From Actinophytocola sp963729115 (GTDB taxonomy: Bacteria > Actinomycetota > Actinomycetes > Mycobacteriales > Pseudonocardiaceae): a stretch of 64,000 nt of DNA. The notes below the pieces were generated by a model that was not told the DNA's origin, did no database searches, and worked only from the letters and a program-made list of their open reading frames with translations. The first letter of the stretch is position 1. Each line of letters starts with the position of its first letter. A program made the position numbers and the translations under genes. The DNA is taken from assembly GCA_963729115.1 (NCBI GenBank), contig CAVSMR010000002.1:1-64000 (forward strand). Direction: 5' to 3'. Positions 44,455 through 52,833 of the stretch are shown here, one piece after another.

Positions 44455-47400
44455 TCGTTCTCCTGTTGCTTGTTCTCGGGGGAACCGTTCGAATCCCGGT
44501 CGGCAAGGCTGCGCCGGCCGCGGGACAGACCCAGCTGGAAGCTGTCGAGCCGGCCGCGCAACTCCTCGGCGCGGCCTGTTCGCAGCGGGCCGCCACCGGT
44601 CGGCGCCACGCTGCCCGGCACCAGGTTCTGCCCGGCGCTGCGGCGTGGCAGGCCGCCGGAGGTGAAGTCCACCGGAGTGGACGTGGACGCAGCACTGGCC
44701 GCACGCCACCCGACGTCCGCCGCGAACCGCCAGCCGGCGCCGCTGAGGTCGAGCTCCGGGTCTCGGGGATCGTTCGCCTGCGAGGCGGCGGGGTGGTTCA
44801 CCGGCGGGACGGCGGGCTGGGTCGCCGATGAGGCGGCGGGCTGGTTCGCTGCTGAAGCGGCGGGCTGGATCCCCGGCGAGGCGGCGGGCTGGTCCGCTGC
44901 TGAGCCGGCGGAGTGGTTCGCCGCTGGGGCGGCGGGCTGGATCCCCGGCGAGATGGCGGGCTGGTTCGCCGCTGGGGCGGCGGGCTGGATCCCCGGCGAG
45001 ATGGCGGGCTGGTTCGCCGCTGAGGCAGCGGGCTGGATCCCCGGCGAGATGGCGGGCTGGTTCGCCGCTGAGGCAGCGGGCTGGATCCCCGGCGAGGCGG
45101 CGGGCTGGTCCGCTGCTGACGCGGCGGGCTGGTTCGCCGGTGAGACAGCGGACTCGGTCGCCGGCGAAAAGGCGGACTCGGTCACCGCTGAAGGGGCGGG
45201 CCGGGTCGCCGACGAGGCAGCTGGCTGGTTCGCCGCTGAAGTGGCGGACTCGGTCGCCGGCGAGAAGGCGGGCCGGGTCGCCGCTTCCGCGGCGGGGTGG
45301 TTCGCCGCTGACGTGGCGGACTCGGTCGCCGACGAGGCGGCAGGCCGGGTCGCCGGCGAGGCAGCGGGCTCGGTCGCCGCTGAAGCGGCGGGCTGGGTCG
45401 CTGCTGACGCGGCGGAGCGGTTCGCCGCTGAGGCGGCGGAGTGACTCACCGGCAAGAAGGCGGGCTGGGTCGCCGCTTCAGCGGCGGGGAGGTTCGCCCT
45501 TGAGGCGGCGGAATGACTCGCCGCTGAGGCGCCAGCCTCGGTCGTCGGCGAGAAGGCGGACTGGGTCGCCGACGAGGCAGCGGGCTGGTCCGCCGACGAG
45601 GCGGCGGACTCGGGGTCGGCGACGCGACCCAGCCGGCGGTCCTGCGCCCGGCGAACACCGTGCCGGTAGTTGCTCAACCGGTCACGCATGTCCTCGGCCG
45701 AGCGCCCGTGTCTCGGCGGGCCGGACGCGGTGGTGCCCGCACTCCCGGGGACCAGGTGCTGGCCGGCATTCCGCCGGGGCAGCCCGTTCTCGGTGTAGCC
45801 CACCGGCTCGGCCCGCTGCGCCGCGCGCGCCGCGTCGAAACCGGAGTCCGCGGCGAACCGCCAGCCATCGTCCAGCCGGGGCCGTTCGACCGGCGGCCTG
45901 CTGCTCATGGCCGGCGCGTTCAAAGCCGGCAGGTTGCCGTCCGGGCCGTTCCCGTCCGGGCCGATCGCGGCCGGGCCGTTCCCGGTAGGCGCGTTGCCGG
46001 CCGGGCCATTCATGACCGGCGTGTTCGCGGCCGGGCCATCCGTGCCCGACAGGCTCCCGGCCGGGCCATCCGCATCCGACAGGTTCCCGGCCGGCGCGTT
46101 CGCTGCCGGCGCGTTCACTCCCGCCGCGTTCCCGGCCGGCGCATTCGTGCCCGGCGCGTTCCTGGCGGGGCCGTTCCCGGCCAACGCGTTCCCTGCGGGG
46201 TCATTCGCACCCGGCGCGTTCCCGGCCGGGCCGTTCCCAGCCGGCGCGTCCGTGCCCGGCGCGTTCCCGGTCGGCACGTTCCCGATCGGCACGTTCCCAG
46301 CCGACGCGCTCCTTGCCAGCGCGTTCGTGCCCGGCGCGTTCCCGGTCGGCACGTTCGCGGCCGGGCCGTTCGCACCCGGCACGCGCCCGGCCGGGCCGTT
46401 CCCGGCCCGCGAGTTCCCCGCCGGGCCGCCCACACCCGACAGGTTCTCGGCCGGGCCGTTCCCGGTCGGCGCATACGCGGCTGGGCCGTTGCCGGCCATG
46501 GCGTTCGGGACCGAGTGGCTGGCGGCCGGGGCGTTCGGCGCCGACGCCGATCCGTGCCGCGGGCCGCTGCCCGAGCCACTGCCCGAACCGCTGCCCGAAC
46601 CATTGCCTGAGCCACCGCCCGAGCTGTTCGCGTCGTGGTTGCCGGGCGCCTTGGGCGCGGAGTGCTTCGCCCCCGGTGCGGGGGCCGTGACTGTGCGGAA
46701 CCAGGCCGAGACCATCTCGTCGAAGATTGGGGTGGTTTCGTCTAGCGCTCGGGGGTCGACTGGGCGGCCCGGGCCGGTCTCGGGCCACCAGTCGGCCTCG
46801 GCGCTGTCGTCCTGGGCGGGGGTGAACAGGCCGCCCGCCGGCGTGGACTCGCCGGGCGGGAACGGCTGGGCGGCGTCGGCCAGACCCATTGCGGGGCCCG
46901 GCATCCGGGCGCCGGGCGATCTCCTTGGCAGCGGGCTCTCGTCCGCGGCGGGCTTGTCCTCTGTGGACTCAGCCGCGGGCGCCGCGAGATCCGGTTCCGG
47001 GTCGGGTTTGCGGCGCGGCCACGGCGAAGGCTTGAGCCCGTCCGCCAAGCCGGACCAGCCGGACCCGCTGGATCCATTGGCCCCATGGGTCCCGTTGGCG
47101 TATCCGTTGCTGCGGCCGTTCGGGGAGCCGCCGAACATCGGGGCACCGTCCGGCGCGAACACGGCCAACGCGCTCGATCCGGCCGGCTCATCCGCCGTCG
47201 GCGTCGTCGTCGAGGTGTCCGCGCCGGCCGAGCTGACCAGTTCGGCCGGGATGGTCACCGTGGCCCGCACGCCGGTCACGTCCTGCCCGCCGCCCAGGCG
47301 GACCTCGATGCCGTGCCGGCTCGCGAGCCGGCCGATCACGAACAGGCCCATCCGGCGCGAGGTCGACACGTCGATCGATCCGGAGTCGGCGAGCCTGCCG

Positions 47401-49175
47401 TTCGCCTCGTCGAGCTCGGCCTGGCTCATCCCGATGCCCTCGTCGAGCACGGCCACGCACACCGAACCGTCCTCGAAGGAGTGGCTCGCGATCGTCACCT
47501 GCGTGTCCGGCGCGGAGAACGCCGTGGCGTTGTCGAGCAGCTCCGCGGTGAGCCGGACGACGTCGCCGACCGCGTAGCCGACGATCTGCACGTTCGGCGG
47601 CGGCAGCATGACGACCCGCTGGTACTGCTCGATCTCCGACACCGCGGCGCGCAGCAAGTCGGCCAGGCTCGCCGGCCGCTGGCTGCGGCGGCCGAGGTCG
47701 CTGCCGGACAGGACCATCAGGTTCTCGTTGTTGCGCCGCATCCGCGTCGCGAGGTGGTCCAGCTGGAACAGCGTGGCGAGCTGGTCGGCGTCCTCCTCGT
47801 CCCGCTCCAAGCGCTCCAGCAGCTGCAGCTGGCGCTGCACGAGACCCTGGCTGCGGCGCGAGAGGTTGACGAACACGCTCGAGTACTTCGCCCGCAGGCC
47901 GGCCTGCTCGGTGGCGAGGCGCAGCGCCTGCTGCTGCACGGCGTCGAAGGCGCGGGCCACCTGGCCCACCTCGTCCATCGAGGTGACCGGCACCGGCTCG
48001 ACCGCGATGGGCTCGGAATCGTCGCCCCGATCCCGAATCCTCGCGACCGCATCCGGTAGCCGGTGCTCGGCCACCTCGAGTGCGCTGCGACGCAGCGCGG
48101 CCAGTGAGCTCAGCAGATGCCGTCCCACGATGAACATCACCCCGATGGCGACGACCAGTGCGACCAGCAGGATCACCGCGGCGAGCCCGGCACCGTCGCT
48201 CGCCTCGTCCTGCAGGGCCGCGGACCGGTCGCGCAGCTGGTTACCGAGCAGCGACGAGACGCCGCCGATCCGATCCTCGGTCAGCTTCGAGGCGTCGTTC
48301 CACTCCTGGACATTCGCCGGGATGTCGGTGCCGGGCCGGGCCGCGAGCACGTTGCCCACGACGTTGTTCCGGCCGGCGATCCCGGTGCCGCTCACGTTGT
48401 CGTCGTACGCGCTGCGCCGCTCGTTGCCGGCGACCGCGTAGAAGTCGGTGGTGCTGTCGGCGAGGCGGCGCGCGGAGTTGCGCAGCGCCTCGATGTCGGT
48501 ACCGGCGAGCCCGCCGCGCACGATGCCGGCGCCGACCAGCGCGTGCTGGAAGGCGACCTGCTCGTGGACGACCTCGAGCTCGTAGAGCGCGGACGCGGTG
48601 GCGGCCAGCCGCGGGTCGATCGCCTCCGCGGCCATGGTCCGGTCGAACCGCAGCAGCGAGTCGATCACGTCGGTGTAGCGACCGCGCGCGGTGGTCGGGT
48701 CGACCTTGCGGGCGGTCACCTGCGCGCGGATGCCGGGCAACTCGTCGAGCCACTTGCCGACGTCGTCGTAGGCGGCGGAGGTGATCCCGTCATCGAGCGT
48801 CACCCGGCCGGCTACCCGATCGAGGCTCGCCCGCGCCGCGTCGCTGGCACGGCGCTCGTCGACGGTCTCGGGCTCGATGTCGGACGCCCGCGCGGCCAGC
48901 AGCACCACCCCCGCGGTGCGCTCGCGCTGCAGGGACTCGATCAGCGAACGCAGCTCGGCGTTGACCGCGACGAGCCGGTCCACCCGGCGGTAGGAGCCCG
49001 CCTTGTCGATCTGGTCGGTGATCTGCATGGCGCCGAGCACGATGGCGAAGATGACGGGCACCAGGGTGACTGCGGCGAGCTTGACCGGGAGGCTCCAGTC
49101 CCGCCAGTTGGCCAGGACACTCCACAGCGCCGCCAGGCGACCGGGCTGTCCGGCGCTTGTCACGTTGTCTGTCAA
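44451..49175 (-). CDS. cvnA: Conservon sensor histidine kinase (CvnA type) with an extremely long repetitive C-terminal tail
   Basis: The 1574-residue protein has a transmembrane helix at about 30-52, a nitrate-sensor-like outer domain (AELRSLIESLQRERTAGVVL), a second helix at about 330-352, a HAMP segment, a DHp-like stretch and a HATPase_c domain near residues 500-640 (RLTAELLDNATAFSAP, VLDEGIGMSQAELD). The remaining 900 residues are Pro/Ala/Asn-rich. First come units like NGPAGNAPGT, then a motif block GWRFAAD...GLPRRNAGQHLVPGS near 1095-1180, then PAA-type repeats, then a second copy of the same block near 1480-1560. Orthologues are usually 800-1000 residues with one block. The start is TTG, with GAGG 8 bases upstream inside a hairpin. 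Confidence 0.9.
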   Translation of the reverse strand: MTDNVTSAGQPGRLAALWSVLANWRDWSLPVKLAAVTLVPVIFAIVLGAMQITDQIDKAGSYRRVDRLVAVNAELRSLIESLQRERTAGVVLLAARASDIEPETVDERRASDAARASLDRVAGRVTLDDGITSAAYDDVGKWLDELPGIRAQVTARKVDPTTARGRYTDVIDSLLRFDRTMAAEAIDPRLAATASALYELEVVHEQVAFQHALVGAGIVRGGLAGTDIEALRNSARRLADSTTDFYAVAGNERRSAYDDNVSGTGIAGRNNVVGNVLAARPGTDIPANVQEWNDASKLTEDRIGGVSSLLGNQLRDRSAALQDEASDGAGLAAVILLVALVVAIGVMFIVGRHLLSSLAALRRSALEVAEHRLPDAVARIRDRGDDSEPIAVEPVPVTSMDEVGQVARAFDAVQQQALRLATEQAGLRAKYSSVFVNLSRRSQGLVQRQLQLLERLERDEEDADQLATLFQLDHLATRMRRNNENLMVLSGSDLGRRSQRPASLADLLRAAVSEIEQYQRVVMLPPPNVQIVGYAVGDVVRLTAELLDNATAFSAPDTQVTIASHSFEDGSVCVAVLDEGIGMSQAELDEANGRLADSGSIDVSTSRRMGLFVIGRLASRHGIEVRLGGGQDVTGVRATVTIPAELVSSAGADTSTTTPTADEPAGSSALAVFAPDGAPMFGGSPNGRSNGYANGTHGANGSSGSGWSGLADGLKPSPWPRRKPDPEPDLAAPAAESTEDKPAADESPLPRRSPGARMPGPAMGLADAAQPFPPGESTPAGGLFTPAQDDSAEADWWPETGPGRPVDPRALDETTPIFDEMVSAWFRTVTAPAPGAKHSAPKAPGNHDANSSGGGSGNGSGSGSGSGSGSGPRHGSASAPNAPAASHSVPNAMAGNGPAAYAPTGNGPAENLSGVGGPAGNSRAGNGPAGRVPGANGPAANVPTGNAPGTNALARSASAGNVPIGNVPTGNAPGTDAPAGNGPAGNAPGANDPAGNALAGNGPARNAPGTNAPAGNAAGVNAPAANAPAGNLSDADGPAGSLSGTDGPAANTPVMNGPAGNAPTGNGPAAIGPDGNGPDGNLPALNAPAMSSRPPVERPRLDDGWRFAADSGFDAARAAQRAEPVGYTENGLPRRNAGQHLVPGSAGTTASGPPRHGRSAEDMRDRLSNYRHGVRRAQDRRLGRVADPESAASSADQPAASSATQSAFSPTTEAGASAASHSAASRANLPAAEAATQPAFLPVSHSAASAANRSAASAATQPAASAATEPAASPATRPAASSATESATSAANHPAAEAATRPAFSPATESATSAANQPAASSATRPAPSAVTESAFSPATESAVSPANQPAASAADQPAASPGIQPAASAANQPAISPGIQPAASAANQPAISPGIQPAAPAANQPAISPGIQPAAPAANHSAGSAADQPAASPGIQPAASAANQPAASSATQPAVPPVNHPAASQANDPRDPELDLSGAGWRFAADVGWRAASAASTSTPVDFTSGGLPRRSAGQNLVPGSVAPTGGGPLRTGRAEELRGRLDSFQLGLSRGRRSLADRDSNGSPENKQQENE
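44860..45110. repeat. 48-bp coding tandem repeats in cvnA
   Basis: Near-identical 48-bp units begin at 44941, 44989, 45037 and 45085, with diverged copies on either side. On the minus strand each encodes 16 residues, AASAANQPAISPGIQP. The near identity at synonymous sites marks recent expansion. Less regular 30-bp-scale relatives extend to about 45600. Confidence 0.88.
45930..46480. repeat. 15-bp-based coding repeats in cvnA
   Basis: Units built on gccgggccgttcccg (+ strand) recur about 35 times, with substitutions, and encode Asn-Gly/Ala-Pro-Ala-Gly pentapeptides on the minus strand. They form the first low-complexity linker of the conservon kinase, between its ATPase domain and the first C-terminal motif block. 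Confidence 0.8.
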
Positions 49176-49183
49176 GACAGCAG

Positions 49184-49201
49184 CCTCATTTCAGAATGAG
49201 G
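49184..49201 (-). promoter_or_regulatory. Hairpin covering the ribosome-binding site of cvnA
   Basis: CCTCATT (49184-49190) pairs perfectly with AATGAGG (49195-49201) around TCAG. On the minus strand the downstream arm contains GAGG, 8 bases before the TTG start, so the fold would hide the Shine-Dalgarno sequence. It may limit translation of the whole coupled conservon. Confidence 0.5.
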
Positions 49202-49763
49202 AACGGTAATTCGACTCGAGCGTGCCTGGAAAGCAGGGGACGGCACACTCGAATCGACGTCTGTACGCGATCCTTCCTCCTGTCGCGCTACGCCCAGACA
49301 CGTCCGCGACGGCGAGAACAGAAGAACGATCGTACATGAATCTCCGGAACGCGATAGCGCACCAATAAATACCCGCTGACCTGGGCGGACAACGTCCATA
49401 GCGATCAATTGGCGGCATCTTGGGCCGCTCGCCGCCAGGTTTGATCATGCCGGTTGTACTGTGCGTCGGAACGATTTCGCCTTGATAACCCGATCGTGTA
49501 ATCCTGGCTCGCACCGACCGCGTGGCGGGGTCACGAACGATCCAGTCGCACCGCCGGCACCAGGGCCGCCACCGCCCGTCCCGGCCAGGCGACGGGTCCT
49601 CAACAGCGGAAAGTGGTCACGGTGATACCGCGCGGATCCGCTGGCAGTAACGCGAAGACTGCCCGCTATCGACTGACGGGGCCACCTCGTCGCCCGCTCG
49701 CGAACCACGATCGGTGACGGTTGTCCTGCGGGCTGCAACGTTCGCGACACAACGTCACATGAC

Positions 49764-49785
49764 AATTCACCGATAGGAGTGAATT
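49764..49785. promoter_or_regulatory. 22-bp inverted repeat in the conservon/symporter gap
   Basis: AATTCAC (49764-49770) and GTGAATT (49779-49785) form a perfect 7+8+7 inverted repeat. It is AT-rich against the background and lies 242 bases before the DUF485 gene. The size suits a dimeric helix-turn-helix regulator. No regulator gene is adjacent. Confidence 0.4.
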
Positions 49786-49834
49786 CTGCCGGTACGTTCG
49801 CTCGCCTGGCAGCGTGGCGCGCTACTCCCCCGGT

Positions 49835-49865
49835 TTGACGAACACCGGTATGCCGGTCGTATAGT
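49835..49865 (+). promoter_or_regulatory. Possible promoter of the DUF485/symporter operon
   Basis: TTGACG (49835-49840) and TATAGT (49860-49865) lie 19 bp apart, in the direction of the DUF485 gene 162 bases downstream. The hexamers are good for an actinobacterium, but the spacing is at the long limit. Confidence 0.3.
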
Positions 49866-50026
49866 GCCGTCCCGGCGCCCGGCGCCGACGGCCCGCCGAT
49901 TACGATGACGCCGCCAACGATCCCCACCGGACGCTTCCCATTCAGCGCTCCAAGAGAACTCGATCAGAACGCCATTGCGAAGACTCTGGAATTAGGCGAC
50001 GACGCCTATGTTCAGCGGAGGAACAT

Positions 50027-50440
50027 ATGACTCAGGTGGTTCACTTCCCGCATGCCGGGCATACTCCGGGTTCACCGGAGGCCGGCTTCGGCGGAATCAC
50101 CCCGCCCCGCCCAGCCCCCACGCCGGCTCCCGGCACCCCCGACTTCGCAGCCATCCGGAGCAGCCCGGAGTTCATCGCCTTGCGGCGCCGGCTGCGGCGC
50201 TTCGTCTTCCCGATGAGCGCGCTGTTCTTCCTGTGGTACCTGACCTACGTGCTGCTCTCCGCGTACGCACGCGGCTTCATGAGCGAGCGCCTCCTCGGCT
50301 CGGTGACCGTCGGCCTGGCGTTCGGGCTCGGGCAGTTCGTCTCGACGATCGCGATCACGATCGCCTACGTGCGGTTCGCGCGTAACAAGATCGACCCGCG
50401 GGTCGCCGGCATCCGTGCGAAGGCGGGGATCAGCGAATGA
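50027..50440 (+). CDS. DUF485 membrane protein, small partner of a solute:sodium symporter
   Basis: The 137-residue protein has a Pro-rich cytoplasmic head of about 55 residues, then FIALRRRLRRFVFPMSALFF, the DUF485 signature, and two transmembrane helices (about 64-85 and 95-120). DUF485 (YjcH-type) proteins are almost always encoded just before an ActP-like symporter, as here, and are thought to be accessory subunits. GGAGG sits 7 bases before the ATG. The stop overlaps the symporter start by 4 bases (ATGA). Confidence 0.9.
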   Translation: MTQVVHFPHAGHTPGSPEAGFGGITPPRPAPTPAPGTPDFAAIRSSPEFIALRRRLRRFVFPMSALFFLWYLTYVLLSAYARGFMSERLLGSVTVGLAFGLGQFVSTIAITIAYVRFARNKIDPRVAGIRAKAGISE

Positions 50441-52032
50441 CCCCGCCCCTGACCGTGGCCGCCGATTCGCTGGGCAGCCCCGCGCTCAACATCACCGTGT
50501 TCGGCGCCTTCGTGGCGATCACGCTCTACATCGTCTACCGGGTCAGCCACCGCAACACGTCCACGTCGGACTACTACGCCGCCGGCAGCGCCTTCACCGG
50601 CGCGCAGAACGGCGTCGCGCTCACCGGCGACTACCTGTCCGCCGCCTCGTTCCTCGGCATCGCCGGGGCCATCGCGGTGCACGGCTACGACGGGTTCCTC
50701 TACTCCATCGGCTTCCTCGTCGCCTGGCTCGTCGCGCTGCTGCTCGTCGCCGAGCTCGTGCGCAACACCGGCCGCTTCACGATGGGCGACGTGCTCGCCT
50801 ACCGGATGCGCCAGCGTCCGGTCCGCGCCGCGGCCGCCACGTCGACGCTCGTGATCTCGTTCTTCTACATGCTCGCCCAGATGGCCGGCGCCGGCGGGCT
50901 CGTGGCGCTGCTGCTCAACGTGCAGGACAAGCGTGGGCAGGCGCTGGTGATCTCGGTCGTCGGCCTGATCATGATCATCTACGTACTCGTGGGCGGCATG
51001 AAGGGCACCACCTGGGTGCAGATCATCAAGGCGTCGATCCTCCTGCTCTGCGTCGCGCTGATGACCGTGTTCCTGCTCGGCAAGTTCGGGTTCAGCGTCA
51101 CGGCGCTGCTCGACGAGGCCGCGGCGAACAACTCCCGGGGTCAGGCGATCCTCGAGCCCGGCGCGCGGTACGGCAAGACCGCGATCAGCCAGCTCGACTT
51201 CATCTCGCTCTCGCTCGCGCTGATCCTCGGCGCGGCCGGCCTGCCGCACGTGCTGATGCGCTTCTACACCGTGCCCAACGCCATCCAGGCCCGCCGCTCG
51301 GTCGTCTGGGCGGTCTCGGCGATGTCGGTGTTCTACCTGGCCACGCTCGTGATCGGGTACGGCGCGTCGGCGCTGGTCGGGTCGGACGCGATCCTCGCGT
51401 CGTCCGGCAAGGAGAACTCGGCCGCGCCGCTGCTCGCCTTCCAGATCGGCGGCACGATGCTGCTCGGCATCGTCGCCGCGGTGGCGTTCGCGACGATCCT
51501 CGCGGTGGTCGCCGGCCTGACGATCACCGCGTCGGCGTCCTTCGCGCACGACGTGTACGCCAACATCATCCGCCGCGGCAAGGCCGAGCCGGCCGCCGAG
51601 GTCCGGGTCGCCCGGCGCACGGCGGTCGTGATCGGCGTGCTCGCGATCGTCGGCGGCATCCTCGCGAACGGCCAGAACGTCGCGTTCCTCGTGGCCCTGG
51701 CGTTCGCGTTCGCGGCGTCGGCGAACCTGTCGACCCTGCTCTACTCGCTGTTCTGGCGGCGGTTCAACACCCGCGGCGTGCTGTGGGGCATGTACGGCGG
51801 GCTCGGCTCGTGCCTGCTCCTGGTGCTCGTCTCGCCGGTGGTGTCGGGCGCGCCGACGTCGATCATCTCCGGCGTCGACTTCCACCTCTTCCCGCTGTCC
51901 AACCCGGGCATCGTGTCGATCCCGGTGTCGTTCCTCGCGGGCTACCTCGGCACGGTGTTCAGCAGGAGACAGGCCGATCCGGCCAAGCAGGCGGAGATGG
52001 AGGTCCGCTCGCTGACCGGGATCGGCGCCTGA
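50437..52032 (+). CDS. Sodium:solute symporter of the acetate permease (ActP) type
   Basis: The 531-residue protein has about 13 transmembrane helices and family features SDYYAAGSAFTGAQNGVALT, FTMGDVLAYRM and LGAAGLPHVLMRFYTVPNA. The last holds the SSSF signature region, and the order matches ActP/MctC monocarboxylate transporters. Expected to import acetate, propionate or pyruvate with Na+ or H+. A possible longer insert (EAAANNSRGQAILEPGARYG) lies in one outer loop. It is coupled to the DUF485 gene. The substrate is inferred from the DUF485 pairing and family. Confidence 0.9.
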   Translation: MTPPLTVAADSLGSPALNITVFGAFVAITLYIVYRVSHRNTSTSDYYAAGSAFTGAQNGVALTGDYLSAASFLGIAGAIAVHGYDGFLYSIGFLVAWLVALLLVAELVRNTGRFTMGDVLAYRMRQRPVRAAAATSTLVISFFYMLAQMAGAGGLVALLLNVQDKRGQALVISVVGLIMIIYVLVGGMKGTTWVQIIKASILLLCVALMTVFLLGKFGFSVTALLDEAAANNSRGQAILEPGARYGKTAISQLDFISLSLALILGAAGLPHVLMRFYTVPNAIQARRSVVWAVSAMSVFYLATLVIGYGASALVGSDAILASSGKENSAAPLLAFQIGGTMLLGIVAAVAFATILAVVAGLTITASASFAHDVYANIIRRGKAEPAAEVRVARRTAVVIGVLAIVGGILANGQNVAFLVALAFAFAASANLSTLLYSLFWRRFNTRGVLWGMYGGLGSCLLLVLVSPVVSGAPTSIISGVDFHLFPLSNPGIVSIPVSFLAGYLGTVFSRRQADPAKQAEMEVRSLTGIGA

Positions 52033-52049
52033 ACGGCCGGGTGACCGCC

Positions 52050-52415
52050 CTAGACCGCGATGCCCCCGCGGACCTTGGCGGTCACCCGGCGCTCGACCAC
52101 GAAGGACACGAACGGCACCACGCCCGCGAGCATCACGAGGATCGTGCCCTTGAGCGACCAGCGTGCCTTGAGCGCGAGGTCGACCACGGTCAGCAGGTAG
52201 GCGATGTACAGGAAGCCGTGCACGGGGCCGATGATCGCCACGTACTGGTCGGCGTCGAAGGCGTACTTGAGCACCATCGCGGCGCACAGCGCGAGCAGCC
52301 CGACGCCGACGACGTAGGCCAGGACCCGGTAGCGCGCGAGCGCCCCGCGCACGCCGGCCGCACCCGCCGCCTGGGCCGGGTTCTCCTCGTCGGTGGTGGC
52401 GGGGTTCTCGGTCAT
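52050..52415 (-). CDS. DUF3817 small membrane protein
   Basis: The 121-residue protein has a polar head and three hydrophobic segments. It contains YAFDADQYVAIIGPVHGFLY and VVDLALKARWSLKGTILVML, the conserved core of DUF3817 (YdzA-like integral membrane proteins). The His in GPVHGF is strongly conserved in the family. Function unknown. Its ATG overlaps the stop of the upstream gene by 4 bases, so it is coupled to that gene, and it ends 17 bases from the convergent symporter stop. Confidence 0.88.
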   Translation of the reverse strand: MTENPATTDEENPAQAAGAAGVRGALARYRVLAYVVGVGLLALCAAMVLKYAFDADQYVAIIGPVHGFLYIAYLLTVVDLALKARWSLKGTILVMLAGVVPFVSFVVERRVTAKVRGGIAV

Positions 52416-52789
52416 GACTGCCTTTCCTGGTGCCGGGCGTGGAGCTCGGCGAGGTAGCGGTTGTACGCGGCCAGCTCGGGATCGTCGTCCTCCGGCGGCC
52501 GGGCGGGCGGCGCGGCCGGCGCCATCTCCGGCAGCAGCGGCGGACGCGAGGGGGGCGGCTGCTCGGCGGGTTGCCCGCGACGCAACTTGCGCAGCCGCCA
52601 GAACATGAACGCGGGGAACAGGCCGAACAGCGGCCATTGCAGGACGTAGCCCAGGTTCTGCCAGGAGCCGGTGACGGACTCGAAGCGCTGCCACTGCCAC
52701 CACGCCAGCCCGACGCACGCCACCAGCGACAACACGCACAGAGCGACGATTCCCGTCCTCCGTGCCAACAGCCGGCCGTTCACGGTCAC
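52412..52789 (-). CDS. Two-helix membrane protein coupled to DUF3817
   Basis: The 125-residue protein has VTVNGRLLARRTGIVALCVL at its start, with a first transmembrane helix (about 10-32), then FESVTGSWQNLGYVLQWPLF and a second helix (about 48-66). A basic turn (WRLRKLRRGQ) leads to a Pro-rich cytoplasmic tail ending AAYNRYLAELHARH. This is a recurrent actinobacterial partner of DUF3817 genes, and the NRYLAELH ending is well conserved there. The GTG at 52789 is chosen over one at 52783; neither has a strong ribosome site. Function unknown. Confidence 0.75.
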   Translation of the reverse strand: MTVNGRLLARRTGIVALCVLSLVACVGLAWWQWQRFESVTGSWQNLGYVLQWPLFGLFPAFMFWRLRKLRRGQPAEQPPPSRPPLLPEMAPAAPPARPPEDDDPELAAYNRYLAELHARHQERQS

Positions 52790-52833
52790 GACGCTAACAC
52801 CAGCGTGTGGGCGCCTTTCGCCAGGCACAACCC

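Larger units (their letters stand above)
49202..50026. other. Long divergent intergenic region between the conservon and the DUF485/symporter operon
   Basis: This 825-bp stretch is less GC-rich than its neighbours and has no frame with convincing protein-like composition; a leftward frame at 49445-49927 lacks recognisable features and is rejected. It holds a 22-bp inverted repeat (49764-49785), a possible rightward promoter (49835-49865) and the strong ribosome site before 50027. A small RNA or long leader could be present, but I see no known family. Confidence 0.45.

Noticed and set aside
49445..49927. 160-codon leftward frame in the conservon/symporter gap
   Set aside because: Mixed Arg/Gly/Pro composition, no ribosome site, no recognisable domain, and it covers the dyad at 49764 and the candidate promoter.
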